In this document: positions 7,476 through 15,556 of the stretch, in pieces
Position numbering within the stretch: position 1 is the stretch's first letter
How the letters are laid out: the number at the start of each line of letters is the position of its first letter
Source of the DNA: Bacteroidales bacterium UBA3297
GTDB lineage: Bacteria > Bacteroidota > Bacteroidia > Bacteroidales > Paludibacteraceae
Length of the DNA: 64,000 nt
Direction: 5' to 3'
Assembly: GCA_002362105.1 (NCBI GenBank)
Contig: DETD01000026.1
Coordinates: 20,826 to 84,825 of the forward strand
Translations under genes and position numbers: made by a program
Notes under the pieces: generated by a model
Told to the model about the DNA's origin: nothing
What the model saw: only the letters and a program-made list of their open reading frames with translations
Databases searched by the model: none

Positions 7476-9564
7476 ACATTACATTGCCCCGTTGGTCTGA
7501 AATCTCACGGTAGATGTTTTTGAGCATCATGTACTCCTTCATCTTGTCAACTCTCGACTTTTGGTCTTGGTCGGTGAGCATATCTTTCTCCTTTTGGCTT
7601 ATCTCGTCTTTCACAATCTGCCACTGTAAGTCAAGAATGATGCGGGGCACTTTCAGTATTAACTCGTTGTCGATATCGGGGTAGAGTGGGTCCATCAGCA
7701 GCTCGCTGGCAACCCTGCTCACTTCTATGTCGGAGTTGTTAAGAAAGTGGCTTTGCGTGAGGTAGTTCGTATCGTTCATGTGCTCAAGTATGTCTTTTTT
7801 GATGCGTTGGTAGATGGGATTCTGGAAGTCGATGTTGTCAATCTCCATCCGCATCAGTAAGATGTATTGGGCTACGGTTATTTTTGTCTTGTCTCCGTTG
7901 TCTTCCTCTTGCTGCATCAGTATGTCGTTCCCGTTTTTCAGCAGATAGTGGACGATGCTGCGCTCGTACGGCTCGTAGGGCGAAACCGGCATTTCAATCG
8001 GGTTGGTGGTCGTTGTTACCCGCTGTTGTGTGCCCGGTTGGATGAACTCTGTAGGAATGAGCGCCTCTAAAGGAATGTCTTCTGGAGTGCCGGCTATGTG
8101 CTGTTGACCGCTCTGGTCGTTGGCCGGGGTGGTGCTGGTATTGCTGGCCTCGGTGGCGGTTGTCGTATTGCCATAGGCGCTCGCATCCGTGTCTTCACCT
8201 TTCTGTTGCTTGTTGTAGGTCTCTAACAGTTTTTTCTGGCGCAACTCGCCCACCTGCTCGGTAAGGGCCAATTCGTTAGCGTCGAGCAAGCGGCTGCATT
8301 CTTGAATGTAGACCGAGCGGCGTATCTTGTCGGGAATGGCGGCTATGGTCGATGCCGTCTCCATTATGGCACTGGCTTTGGCCAATGGGTTCTTAGCGAT
8401 TTCCGGACCGAAGTGTTTGGCAAAGAACAGCACATAGTCTTGCTCGTTTTCGGTCAGGAACTGTTTGACCTCCTCGCCGCTGTGGTTCTGTGCAAAGGTG
8501 TCGGGGTCGTCGTCTGGTGGCAGAATTACCACATGCACATACAGCCCCTGTTCTAGCAGCAGTTTGCCGTTTTTCAGTGCAGCGTGAACGCCGGCTCCAT
8601 CGCCGTCGTACATCATTGTCACGTGCTTTTCTTCGCTGTCTTCACCGCCTACCGACGGAATGACGCGCTTCAGCAGCCTTATCTGTTCGCTGGTCAGTGC
8701 GGTACCGCATGGCGCCACAATGTTCTCAATGCCGGCCTGAACCATCGATATGACGTCGCAGTAACCTTCACTAATGTAGCACTTCTTCTCTTTCTGTATA
8801 GCTTTCTTTGCGAAATACAGTCCGTAGAGGGCGAACCTTTTCTGGTAGACATCGCTTTCTGGCGAATTCTGGTATTTGACCGGATCGTCGGCACGGAGAG
8901 TTCGGCCGCCGAATGCGATAACCTGACCCGAAATGGAGTGGATTGGGAATATGGCACGGCTGGCAAAACGGTCGGTGGTGGGCCCGCCTTCGTGGGGTAT
9001 AGAGGCTCCCAGTTTAACCAGGTACTCGGTCTTTATACCCTTGGTTGCGGCTTCCTTGGTGTAGTGGTCGCGCTCTTTTAGGGCGTAGCCTAGCTGGAAT
9101 TTGTTGATGATGTCTTGACGGAAACGGCGCTTCTGCATAAAATAGGTCATACCTACCTGCTGGCCTTCGTCGCTTTCGTGCAGATTCTTTATGAAGTGCT
9201 GGTTCAGCCATTCGTTGGTGTGAATCAGACTTTCGCGCTCGTTGTGCTTCTGCCGGTCTTCTGCCGACATTTCTTTGTCTTCTACCTCAATGTGGTACTT
9301 GTTCGCCAGTATCTTGATGGCTTCAATGTAACTCACATTCTCAATGTTCATGATGAAACTGATGGGGTTACCGCCATTACCACACACGAAACAGTGGCAG
9401 AAGTTTTTGCTGGGTGACACATAGAATGAAGGACGTTTGTCGTCGTGGAACGGACAAAGTCCCACATAGTTGACTCCGCGGCGCTGTAGCGTCAGGTAGT
9501 CTTCTACTACTTCTTTAATTTCTGCGCGATCCTTTATCGCCTCTATGGTCTTTGCATCTATCAT
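7474..9564 (-). CDS. dnaG: DNA primase
   Basis: Synthesises RNA primers at the replication fork. Numbered from the chosen start MIDAKTIEAIKDR, the zinc-binding CHC2 ligands are C37, H40, C58 and C61. The TOPRIM core shows ISEGYCDV and YDGDGAG. After it comes a Gln/Thr/Ser-rich linker and a helical C-terminal region for DnaB helicase binding. The 696-residue length is normal for Bacteroidota. An upstream ATG at 9579 would add five residues (MYICT), but a TATATTTG -7 box (9569-9576, minus) overlaps it, so 9564 is preferred. That placement leaves almost no 5' leader. Confidence 0.96.
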   Translation of the reverse strand: MIDAKTIEAIKDRAEIKEVVEDYLTLQRRGVNYVGLCPFHDDKRPSFYVSPSKNFCHCFVCGNGGNPISFIMNIENVSYIEAIKILANKYHIEVEDKEMSAEDRQKHNERESLIHTNEWLNQHFIKNLHESDEGQQVGMTYFMQKRRFRQDIINKFQLGYALKERDHYTKEAATKGIKTEYLVKLGASIPHEGGPTTDRFASRAIFPIHSISGQVIAFGGRTLRADDPVKYQNSPESDVYQKRFALYGLYFAKKAIQKEKKCYISEGYCDVISMVQAGIENIVAPCGTALTSEQIRLLKRVIPSVGGEDSEEKHVTMMYDGDGAGVHAALKNGKLLLEQGLYVHVVILPPDDDPDTFAQNHSGEEVKQFLTENEQDYVLFFAKHFGPEIAKNPLAKASAIMETASTIAAIPDKIRRSVYIQECSRLLDANELALTEQVGELRQKKLLETYNKQQKGEDTDASAYGNTTTATEASNTSTTPANDQSGQQHIAGTPEDIPLEALIPTEFIQPGTQQRVTTTTNPIEMPVSPYEPYERSIVHYLLKNGNDILMQQEEDNGDKTKITVAQYILLMRMEIDNIDFQNPIYQRIKKDILEHMNDTNYLTQSHFLNNSDIEVSRVASELLMDPLYPDIDNELILKVPRIILDLQWQIVKDEISQKEKDMLTDQDQKSRVDKMKEYMMLKNIYREISDQRGNVM

Positions 9565-9590
9565 AGTGCAAATATACACAAAACAAAAAA

Positions 9591-9613
9591 GTGCAGGGAG
9601 AAATGCCCTGCAC
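9591..9613 (-). terminator. Terminator of the 335-residue lipoprotein gene
   Basis: On the minus strand, GTGCAGGG and CCCTGCAC form an 8-bp stem around a 7-nt loop, followed by TTTTTTGTTTTG. The dnaG -7 box starts about 14 nt beyond the hairpin. Confidence 0.8.
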
Positions 9614-9645
9614 TTTATTTGAACATGGTTTGAACGAGGTCTTTG

Positions 9646-10653
9646 TTATAAAGAGATGCCTAGCAACGCCGAAATGGTTGCTGCGTTCACGTCGTCTTCT
9701 GAGTCGAACATGTCGACCAAAGCTGGTGAAACACCATTGTTCAGCAACCCTTGTTTGAAGGCTGCCTTATATTCGTCGGTACCGTTGCGGTAGGCCTCCT
9801 TGTAGGTGCCTATCTGCTGAATGAGGTCGGCGTTGTTGATAATCTCGCCCAAGGTCTTTCCGTTCAGCGACTCCAGTACTTTTGCTGCCTCTGCTGCATC
9901 GGTTGTGCCCTGGTCAGCAGTCTCACCGCCATCAAGATTGATGCCGAAAATAACCATAGCAGTTTCTTTCGGATGCTCAGAGTCCATAACCTGTTGTACA
10001 AGAGTCTCTCCAATACCAGTGGCAATGGCGGTTGCCTTCACGTAGGTGCTTCTGTAGATGGAGTTGCTGCTTAACTGGTATTTTCCTTTGATCTCTTTTT
10101 CGAGGAGGTCAAGTGCGGCCTCTTTCTCTTCTTGGGTACTATTGTTGTTCGTCAATGTCTCGTAGGCATTGCCCAGCGTTTTACCGTCTTCATATCCGTT
10201 CAGGTATTGCGCTGCGTTTGCAAGAACCGACGACTTCTCGTCAGGAGAAAGGCTGGTAATGATGGCAGAAATGCCGGTGTTGCCGATGTTTGTGTCGGTA
10301 AACAGCTTGCTCACGGTTGTATCTTCTAAACCGGTGGCGTCTGAAATAAAACGTTCAACTTGTCCAAGATAGTCTGGATTGCCTTTCGACAAGACTTCTT
10401 GAATTTTTGACTTCGCATTAGAGAGGTTTTCCTCTAGCTTGCTTTTCCCGGTTTCTGAAAATCCGCTTTCTTCTGCTGCAATATAGTCAAGCAAACTGCT
10501 GGCTATGTTGGCTGCAGCCTCTTGCGAATTTTGTTGTTGGACTTTTTGCTCGTTGGCATTTTCGTCTTCGTCGTCGTTGTTACAACTTTGTGTGCAAACC
10601 GAGAAACTCAATAAGGAGGCAAATGCGAGAAAACTTACATATTTTTTCTTCAT
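9646..10653 (-). CDS. Repeat-containing, probably surface-exposed lipoprotein
   Basis: A 335-residue lipoprotein of unknown function. The signal peptide ends in a lipobox with Cys24, followed at once by NNDDEDEN, an acidic stretch like the Bacteroidota lipoprotein export signal that sends proteins to the cell surface. The mature part is helical and contains two related modules: about residues 150-230 (GYEDGKTLGNAY, then YRSTYVKATAIATGIG) and about 255-335 (GKTLGEIINN, then YKEAYRNGTDEYKAAFKQGLL). The next gene upstream (10804-11235) encodes one such module. The promoter is TATATTTG at 10697-10704 (minus). It could be an adhesin-like or envelope protein, but nothing shows the role. Confidence 0.7.
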   Translation of the reverse strand: MKKKYVSFLAFASLLSFSVCTQSCNNDDEDENANEQKVQQQNSQEAAANIASSLLDYIAAEESGFSETGKSKLEENLSNAKSKIQEVLSKGNPDYLGQVERFISDATGLEDTTVSKLFTDTNIGNTGISAIITSLSPDEKSSVLANAAQYLNGYEDGKTLGNAYETLTNNNSTQEEKEAALDLLEKEIKGKYQLSSNSIYRSTYVKATAIATGIGETLVQQVMDSEHPKETAMVIFGINLDGGETADQGTTDAAEAAKVLESLNGKTLGEIINNADLIQQIGTYKEAYRNGTDEYKAAFKQGLLNNGVSPALVDMFDSEDDVNAATISALLGISL

Positions 10654-10755
10654 GGTAATGTAGTATTTAGTTTTAAACTAGTGTAAATAAATTACTCAAA
10701 TATAGGTATTTAAATAATACGATGTGCTAAAAAGACGAATTTTTTCTAAATAAAA

Positions 10756-10781
10756 AAGCCAGATGCGGTTGCACCTGGCTT
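10756..10781 (-). terminator. Terminator of the 143-residue lipoprotein gene
   Basis: AAGCCAG (10756-10762) pairs with CTGGCTT (10775-10781), with an inner TGC/GCA helix. On the minus strand it is followed by TTTTATTTAG. Confidence 0.8.
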
Positions 10782-10803
10782 AAAACTCGCTAAAGCTGTT
10801 CTT

Positions 10804-11235
10804 TTAGTCTTCTGTGCTATTGTCGTCCGAGAATATGGTCTCCAACAATCCTTTCAGAGCTGAAACAGAGGAACTGTTCTCAAGCAGGTTTGTAACGGTT
10901 TCTGCATCGCCGATACCGCCGGCTGCTGCTACGAAAGCGGCCTTGTAGGTATAGCTCTGGCTTTTCTTGTATTTCTTGCCATAAGTAACCATCTGGGTCA
11001 TGCTGGTAATGCCACTAACAGAAGTTACACCATTCTCTTTTACATCGGCGTATGCATCGGCATAGGCCTTACCGTCGTTAGAGCCCTGCTCAAAAGCGGT
11101 TTTTATGTCTGCTGTGTCAACTGTGGTAATTCCACCGTTGTTGTCGTCATCGTCGTCGTCGCTACAAGCAGCGTTGTTGAAACCTACGAATACGAGCAGT
11201 GCTGTTGAAAAGAGGGCCAATAATTTCTTTTTCAT
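10804..11235 (-). CDS. Small surface-type lipoprotein, paralogue of its downstream neighbour
   Basis: A 143-residue protein whose signal peptide ends at Cys24, followed by SDDDDDDNN. This matches the SDDDD export signal described for Bacteroides, so surface display is likely. The remaining ~110 residues correspond to one copy of the module found twice in the 335-residue lipoprotein downstream: a GKAYADAYAD stretch, then MVTYGKKYKKSQSYTYKAAF, a GIGDAET turn, and a short C-terminal helix. It is transcribed in the same direction but ends at its own terminator. No function can be assigned. Confidence 0.65.
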   Translation of the reverse strand: MKKKLLALFSTALLVFVGFNNAACSDDDDDDNNGGITTVDTADIKTAFEQGSNDGKAYADAYADVKENGVTSVSGITSMTQMVTYGKKYKKSQSYTYKAAFVAAAGGIGDAETVTNLLENSSSVSALKGLLETIFSDDNSTED

Positions 11236-11276
11236 TTTCTGGATAAATTAAGTATTTGTTAAATTGTTTGTAATCT

Positions 11277-11981
11277 TTATTTCTCGGCAGAAGCCAACGC
11301 CATCATGCTGATTTTTACGTTTACCCCACTAAATGCCTTTGCACAGGCTTCTAGGGTGGCCCCCGTCGTCAGCACATCGTCGATAATGGCTATGTGCCGG
11401 CTTTCAACTTTGTCTAAGTTGCGTGTGGCGAAAATGTCTTTGACGTTTTCCCGACGCTCTTCGGCGGTCTTTTTCGTTTGCGTGGTGTTCGCTGTCTTTC
11501 TGTACAAGACGTCTGTCACTACGGGTTTGCCAAGCGACTGACCTATGCCTCGGGCTATGCATTCTGCCTGATTGTAACCGCGGACTTTCAGTTTGTCGGG
11601 GTGGAGTGGTACTGGTACTAGTAGGTCAATGTCTTCCCACCTTCCGCCTCTTAGCTCGGTGCCGAATTGGTAGCCTAACGCCTCGCCTAGTTGGCTGAAT
11701 CCGCGATATTTGATTCCGTGTAGCAGTTTTTGTGTCATGTTGCCTTTCTCGAAGTAGAGAAACGTGGTTGCCATCTCTACTTTTACCCTTCCGTAGAAGC
11801 GTTGTTCAAAACTGTTGCCCTCCTCTTCGTGACGATGGGTGTAGGAAAGACGGGTGCGGCAGTCGAGGCAGATTAAATCCTCTCCTCTGGCAAGCACGTT
11901 GTCGCAACAGACACACAGTCTAGGGTAGAACAATTGGGTGAAATCAGACAGCGTGTCTTTTATCCAACTCCCTAATTTCAT
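11277..11981 (-). CDS. comF: ComF family phosphoribosyltransferase-like protein
   Basis: A 234-residue member of the ComF/GntX family, which is associated with DNA uptake and processing of incoming single strands in competent bacteria. The N-terminal zinc ribbon uses C23/C26 and C38/C41. The C-terminal type I phosphoribosyltransferase fold has the PRPP loop IIDDVLTTGAT (about 198-208) and VPVPLHPDKLKVRGYNQAE, typical of ComF. It lies 12 nt downstream of the DUF4197 lipoprotein gene and may be cotranscribed with it. A competence role in this organism is inferred from the family only. Confidence 0.9.
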   Translation of the reverse strand: MKLGSWIKDTLSDFTQLFYPRLCVCCDNVLARGEDLICLDCRTRLSYTHRHEEEGNSFEQRFYGRVKVEMATTFLYFEKGNMTQKLLHGIKYRGFSQLGEALGYQFGTELRGGRWEDIDLLVPVPLHPDKLKVRGYNQAECIARGIGQSLGKPVVTDVLYRKTANTTQTKKTAEERRENVKDIFATRNLDKVESRHIAIIDDVLTTGATLEACAKAFSGVNVKISMMALASAEK

Positions 11982-11993
11982 GCCGTGTTGTCC

Positions 11994-12857
11994 TTAGCTG
12001 TTCTTCTTGGTGTCGAGTCTGCCAAACACTTTTTTCAGCACGTCGTTTACGCGGGCGTTCACATTGGTGCGAATCTGGTATTCCTGGTCTGCGACTTTTG
12101 TGAACAGACCATCGAGCGCTTTGCCGGTAATGTAGTCAGAAAGGTCGTTGTTGACCTCTTGAACCGACTGAACGCTGGCATACTGGCTGCTAGTGATGAC
12201 ACCGGTTAACTGTGCGGCTGTAAGTCCGGCTTTGACAGTCTTGTCGCTGATGACATTTGCCAACTTGTTGTTGTAGTCGGCAAATTTCGTCCAGGCAGAT
12301 GTGGTGGTAACACCGGCAACTTTCACGCTGTTCAACGAGGAAGTTACAGGTTCGTGGAACGCACTCTGCAACTGGGTCGCTGTGTTATCGTGCAAGTAAG
12401 AGGTGGCAGCGTTGTCTGCTCCGAAAAGGATGCTTTCTGCATCGCTGATCGTCATCTTTGTGATGGCACTCTTGAAAATATTTACCGACTTTGGTGCTGC
12501 GTCTTCGGCGGCACTGTTAAACAGCTTTATGAAGGTATTCTCGTCAGGAATGCTGGAGTTTGTTGCGTTAAGAAGCTTACTGAAGGTCTCGTTTTTCGAC
12601 AAGGCCTGTACTGCGCTGAATGCGGTGGCTGCTTCTTCTGGCATGCCGATCTTTACGGCTGCATCGTTCAAATAACCGCCGTCTTTGCTCAAATTGGTTG
12701 CTGCGGTGTCGATGCCGACGCTGAGGGCTGACTTTAATCCGGTAGCTACTTCTGAGTCTTCTGTGATTGCGTCGAGAACGCTTGACGCCTCGTCGCAACT
12801 ATATGATGCCAATAAGATGGCGCCTGCGCATGCGCTTTTGAGTACGATGTTTTTCAT
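11994..12857 (-). CDS. DUF4197 lipoprotein
   Basis: A 287-residue lipoprotein with signal peptide and Cys21 followed by DEASS. The mature protein matches DUF4197: GLKSALSVGIDTAATNLS near the N-terminus, KMTISDAESILFGADNAATSY in the middle, and the C-terminal KALDGLFTKVADQEYQIR with DVLKKVFGRLD. The family occurs as periplasmic or outer-membrane-anchored proteins in Proteobacteria and Bacteroidota, and its function is unknown. The gene sits between a LolD-like ATPase and comF. Confidence 0.85.
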   Translation of the reverse strand: MKNIVLKSACAGAILLASYSCDEASSVLDAITEDSEVATGLKSALSVGIDTAATNLSKDGGYLNDAAVKIGMPEEAATAFSAVQALSKNETFSKLLNATNSSIPDENTFIKLFNSAAEDAAPKSVNIFKSAITKMTISDAESILFGADNAATSYLHDNTATQLQSAFHEPVTSSLNSVKVAGVTTTSAWTKFADYNNKLANVISDKTVKAGLTAAQLTGVITSSQYASVQSVQEVNNDLSDYITGKALDGLFTKVADQEYQIRTNVNARVNDVLKKVFGRLDTKKNS

Positions 12858-12957
12858 AAATTCTATTGTTTAGTTGTTTTTATTCGTTCATTACAAAAAT
12901 TAGTCCGAACTTCCTTTCTGGGAAAATAAATTATATGAAAATACGGATTTTTTGCGT

Positions 12958-13620
12958 TTATTGTTGGTTTTCTACAATTTTTCCGTCCTCCATGCTAATG
13001 ACGCGGTCCGATATTTTTGCCAGGTCTTGGTCGTGGGTGACGATGACGATGGTTTGACCCATTTTGTCGCGTAAATCGAATAACAGACGGTACAGTTCGG
13101 CCTTGTTTTTAGAGTCGAGACTGCCCGATGGCTCGTCGGCTAGCAGGATGTCGGGCTCGTTTATGAGTGCCCTGGCCACTGCTACGCGTTGCTTTTCTCC
13201 GCCCGACAACTCGTTCGGACGGTGGTTGGCACGGTCTTGAATGCCTAGATACTCCAACAGTTGCTTCGCTTTTTCCTGTGCATCTTTACTAGACTTGTGC
13301 GCTATGAGGGCTGGAATGCAGATGTTCTCGAGAGCACTGAATTCGGGAAGTAGCTGGTGAAACTGGAAGACGAAGCCGATGTGCTTGTTACGGAATGCCG
13401 ATAATTCTTTCTCGTTGAGGGAAAGGACGTCCTGCCCGTTTATACAGACGGTCCCGTTGTCGGGCTTCGACAGTGTGCCTACTATTTGCAACAGGGTCGT
13501 CTTGCCGGCTCCGCTGGGGCCGATAATGGAGACCACCTCGCCTTTGCCGATATGGAGGTTTATGCCTTTTAAGACTTGCAGACTGCCAAAACTCTTGTTG
13601 ATGTTCTCGACTTTAATCAT
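12958..13620 (-). CDS. ABC transporter ATP-binding protein, LolD/MacB type
   Basis: A 220-residue ATPase that probably powers an inner-membrane complex releasing lipoproteins or exporting substrates. It has Walker A GPSGAGKTT (34-42), a Q-loop in FVFQFHQLLPEFSALENI, the signature LSGGEKQRVAVARAL, and Walker B ILLADEPSGSLD. QFHQLLPEFSALEN is characteristic of LolD. No LolC/E permease is nearby, so the partner is elsewhere. The first eight bases overlap the end of cdaA, which indicates coupled expression in the folP-cdaA-lolD operon. Confidence 0.88.
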   Translation of the reverse strand: MIKVENINKSFGSLQVLKGINLHIGKGEVVSIIGPSGAGKTTLLQIVGTLSKPDNGTVCINGQDVLSLNEKELSAFRNKHIGFVFQFHQLLPEFSALENICIPALIAHKSSKDAQEKAKQLLEYLGIQDRANHRPNELSGGEKQRVAVARALINEPDILLADEPSGSLDSKNKAELYRLLFDLRDKMGQTIVIVTHDQDLAKISDRVISMEDGKIVENQQ

Positions 13621-14392
13621 TACTCTTCTTTAATTTAGAAAGGTATTGCTCCAGTTTCTCTTGCGAAATGCCCGTTTCTATGTTCCCAAATTCAGACCAG
13701 GATATCCGACCGGTCTCTTCTGAAACCACAATGGCCCAGGCGTCCGATTTTTCGGTAATGCCTAAAGCGGCCCTGTGACGCAGTCCGAGGTCTGGATCAA
13801 CATCGGTCTTATGGGTGACGGGTAGGATGCAGCTTGCCGCCTTTATCCTTCCGTTCGATATCAGCATTGCACCGTCGTGCAGGGGCGAGTTTTTGAAGAA
13901 AATGTTCTCTATCAGACGCTCGCTGATTTTTGCGTCGATGCGCTCGCCGGTGTCTTCAATGTAGCGGAGGTCGATGTTGTGCGGAATGACGATGAGCGCT
14001 CCCACTTTGTTGCGGGCCATGTTTTTGCACGCTATCACAATCTGCATAATGTCGTCGTTCTCGATTTTTTGCTCGTTGAAGTTTAGCACGCGGGTGAGGA
14101 AGCGAGAGAAAAAGTTCTGACGGGAGCCGAGTTTCGTGAAGAATTGTCTGATCTCGTCTTGAAAGAGGACGATGAGCGCAATGACGCCTACGTTGACAAT
14201 CTGGTCCATTATGGCGCCCAACAACTGCATTTGGAACACGAAGCTAACGACAAGCCAGACGGTAATGAAGAACAGCACGCCCACAAAGAGTCTGTTGGCC
14301 GATGTGCCCTTCAAATCTTTGTATAGCCTGTAGAGAATGCAGGCTACTACAATGATGTCGATATAGTCGATAAAACGAGGTCCGAAACGCAT
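13613..14392 (-). CDS. cdaA: Diadenylate cyclase CdaA (c-di-AMP synthase)
   Basis: Makes cyclic di-AMP from two ATP molecules at the inner membrane; this messenger governs osmolyte and cell-wall homeostasis. Three hydrophobic segments occupy about residues 8-78. The DAC domain follows with LHDGAML (DGA at 173-175) and RHRAALG (RHR at 205-207), both diagnostic. The 259-residue length fits. The regulator CdaR and the usual glmM neighbour are absent; here the gene is between folP (18-nt gap) and a LolD-like ATPase (8-nt overlap). Confidence 0.95.
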   Translation of the reverse strand: MRFGPRFIDYIDIIVVACILYRLYKDLKGTSANRLFVGVLFFITVWLVVSFVFQMQLLGAIMDQIVNVGVIALIVLFQDEIRQFFTKLGSRQNFFSRFLTRVLNFNEQKIENDDIMQIVIACKNMARNKVGALIVIPHNIDLRYIEDTGERIDAKISERLIENIFFKNSPLHDGAMLISNGRIKAASCILPVTHKTDVDPDLGLRHRAALGITEKSDAWAIVVSEETGRISWSEFGNIETGISQEKLEQYLSKLKKSND

Positions 14393-14410
14393 TTTTCCTA
14401 TTGTCTAATA

Positions 14411-15271
14411 TTATAAGGTGTTGTTGCCGTTTTTTCTCAGCTCTTTACAGATTTTTATGGTTTCTACCGCTTCTTTTACGTCGTGTACGCGGAGTATGTC
14501 TGCACCTTTCAGCAAAGAGATGGTGTTGAGTACGGTTACTCCGTTTAGCGACTCTTCTGCATTGCAGCCCAGCACCTGCCAGATCATCCTTTTTCTGGAA
14601 ATGCCGACCAACAGGGGCAGACCGAATTGCTGGAACAAGTCCATGTTGGCCATGAGTTCGTAGTTTTGCGCAATGTTTTTCGCAAAACCAAACCCTGGGT
14701 CGAGAATGACGTCGTTCACACCCAGTTTGCGAAGTCGGGCCAATTTCTCTGCAAAATAACGAAAAATATCTTTTGTTATGTTCTCATATTCTGTTTTTTG
14801 TTGCATCTCTTGCACTGTATGGCCTACCGTATGCATCAGAATGTATGGCGCGTGCAGTTCGGCGGCGGCTTCGAAAATGCCGTCTTCAATCAGTCCGCCC
14901 GATATGTCGTTGATGATGTCGGCCCCACAATGTCCGATACCTTCTTTTGCCACTTTCGCCCTGAACGTGTCGATGGAGATGGGGGTGTCGTGGTCGATGC
15001 TGCGGATGGCTTCCACGGCCATACATACACGGTCGCACTCTTCCTGTTCGCTGACATCGCTGGCACCCGGACGGGTCGAGAATCCGCCAACGTCGATAAT
15101 GCCGCCTCCTTGCGCGACAATTTCTTCGGCGCGTCGCTTAATGGCGTCGGTGTCGCGGAAACGGCTGCCCTCGTAAAAAGAGTCGGGGGTTATGTTTACG
15201 ATGCCCATCACAACCGGGGTGTCTAGGGATATGAGCTTGCCATTGCAATTGAGGACTTTAGGTGTAGACAT
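14411..15271 (-). CDS. folP: Dihydropteroate synthase
   Basis: Condenses p-aminobenzoate with dihydropterin pyrophosphate in folate synthesis, and is the sulfonamide target. The 286-residue cytosolic protein shows MGIVNITPDSFYEGSRF (about 22-38), DVGGFSTRPGA, ISIDTFRAKVA, INDISGG, ILDPGFGFAKN and the closing ILRVHDVKEAVE. It is the first gene of a folP-cdaA-lolD-like operon. The promoter lies at 15321-15350 on the minus strand. Confidence 0.97.
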   Translation of the reverse strand: MSTPKVLNCNGKLISLDTPVVMGIVNITPDSFYEGSRFRDTDAIKRRAEEIVAQGGGIIDVGGFSTRPGASDVSEQEECDRVCMAVEAIRSIDHDTPISIDTFRAKVAKEGIGHCGADIINDISGGLIEDGIFEAAAELHAPYILMHTVGHTVQEMQQKTEYENITKDIFRYFAEKLARLRKLGVNDVILDPGFGFAKNIAQNYELMANMDLFQQFGLPLLVGISRKRMIWQVLGCNAEESLNGVTVLNTISLLKGADILRVHDVKEAVETIKICKELRKNGNNTL

Positions 15272-15320
15272 TTTACTTTTTTTTGTGTTGGCTGTAAAAA
15301 ATGTTTGATTTTTATTTCTA

Positions 15321-15350
15321 CAAAGATAGAAAATCTATATCTTTGCCCAA
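15321..15350 (-). promoter_or_regulatory. folP operon promoter
   Basis: On the minus strand, TTG (complement of 15348-15350), a 19-nt spacer and TATCTTTG (complement of 15321-15328) fit the Bacteroidota consensus. A plus-strand TATCTTTG (15338-15345) lies within the spacer and forms an inverted repeat with it. Confidence 0.75.
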
Positions 15351-15420
15351 TCACTGACTAAAATACTATTTCGATTTGGATGGTGTTTTTGAAGTTGTGT
15401 GGGCAGAAAAAACGAATTTG

Positions 15421-15453
15421 TTTGGAGAATATCGTTTTTTTTAGTTAGGTTTG
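15421..15453 (+). promoter_or_regulatory. Candidate promoter of the gldJ-like gene
   Basis: TTG at 15422-15424, a 21-nt spacer and TAGGTTTG at 15446-15453 would give a leader of about 100 nt. A second -7 box, TATCTTTG at 15338-15345, would give a leader of about 205 nt. Confidence 0.55.
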
Positions 15454-15556
15454 CATTCGCTATCGACTAAGAAGACGATGGTCTCGCAAAATTTTTTTTG
15501 TTTTGCCTGATAAACTAATTTTATTACGTAAACAATTATCTTATTCATAAAGTACT

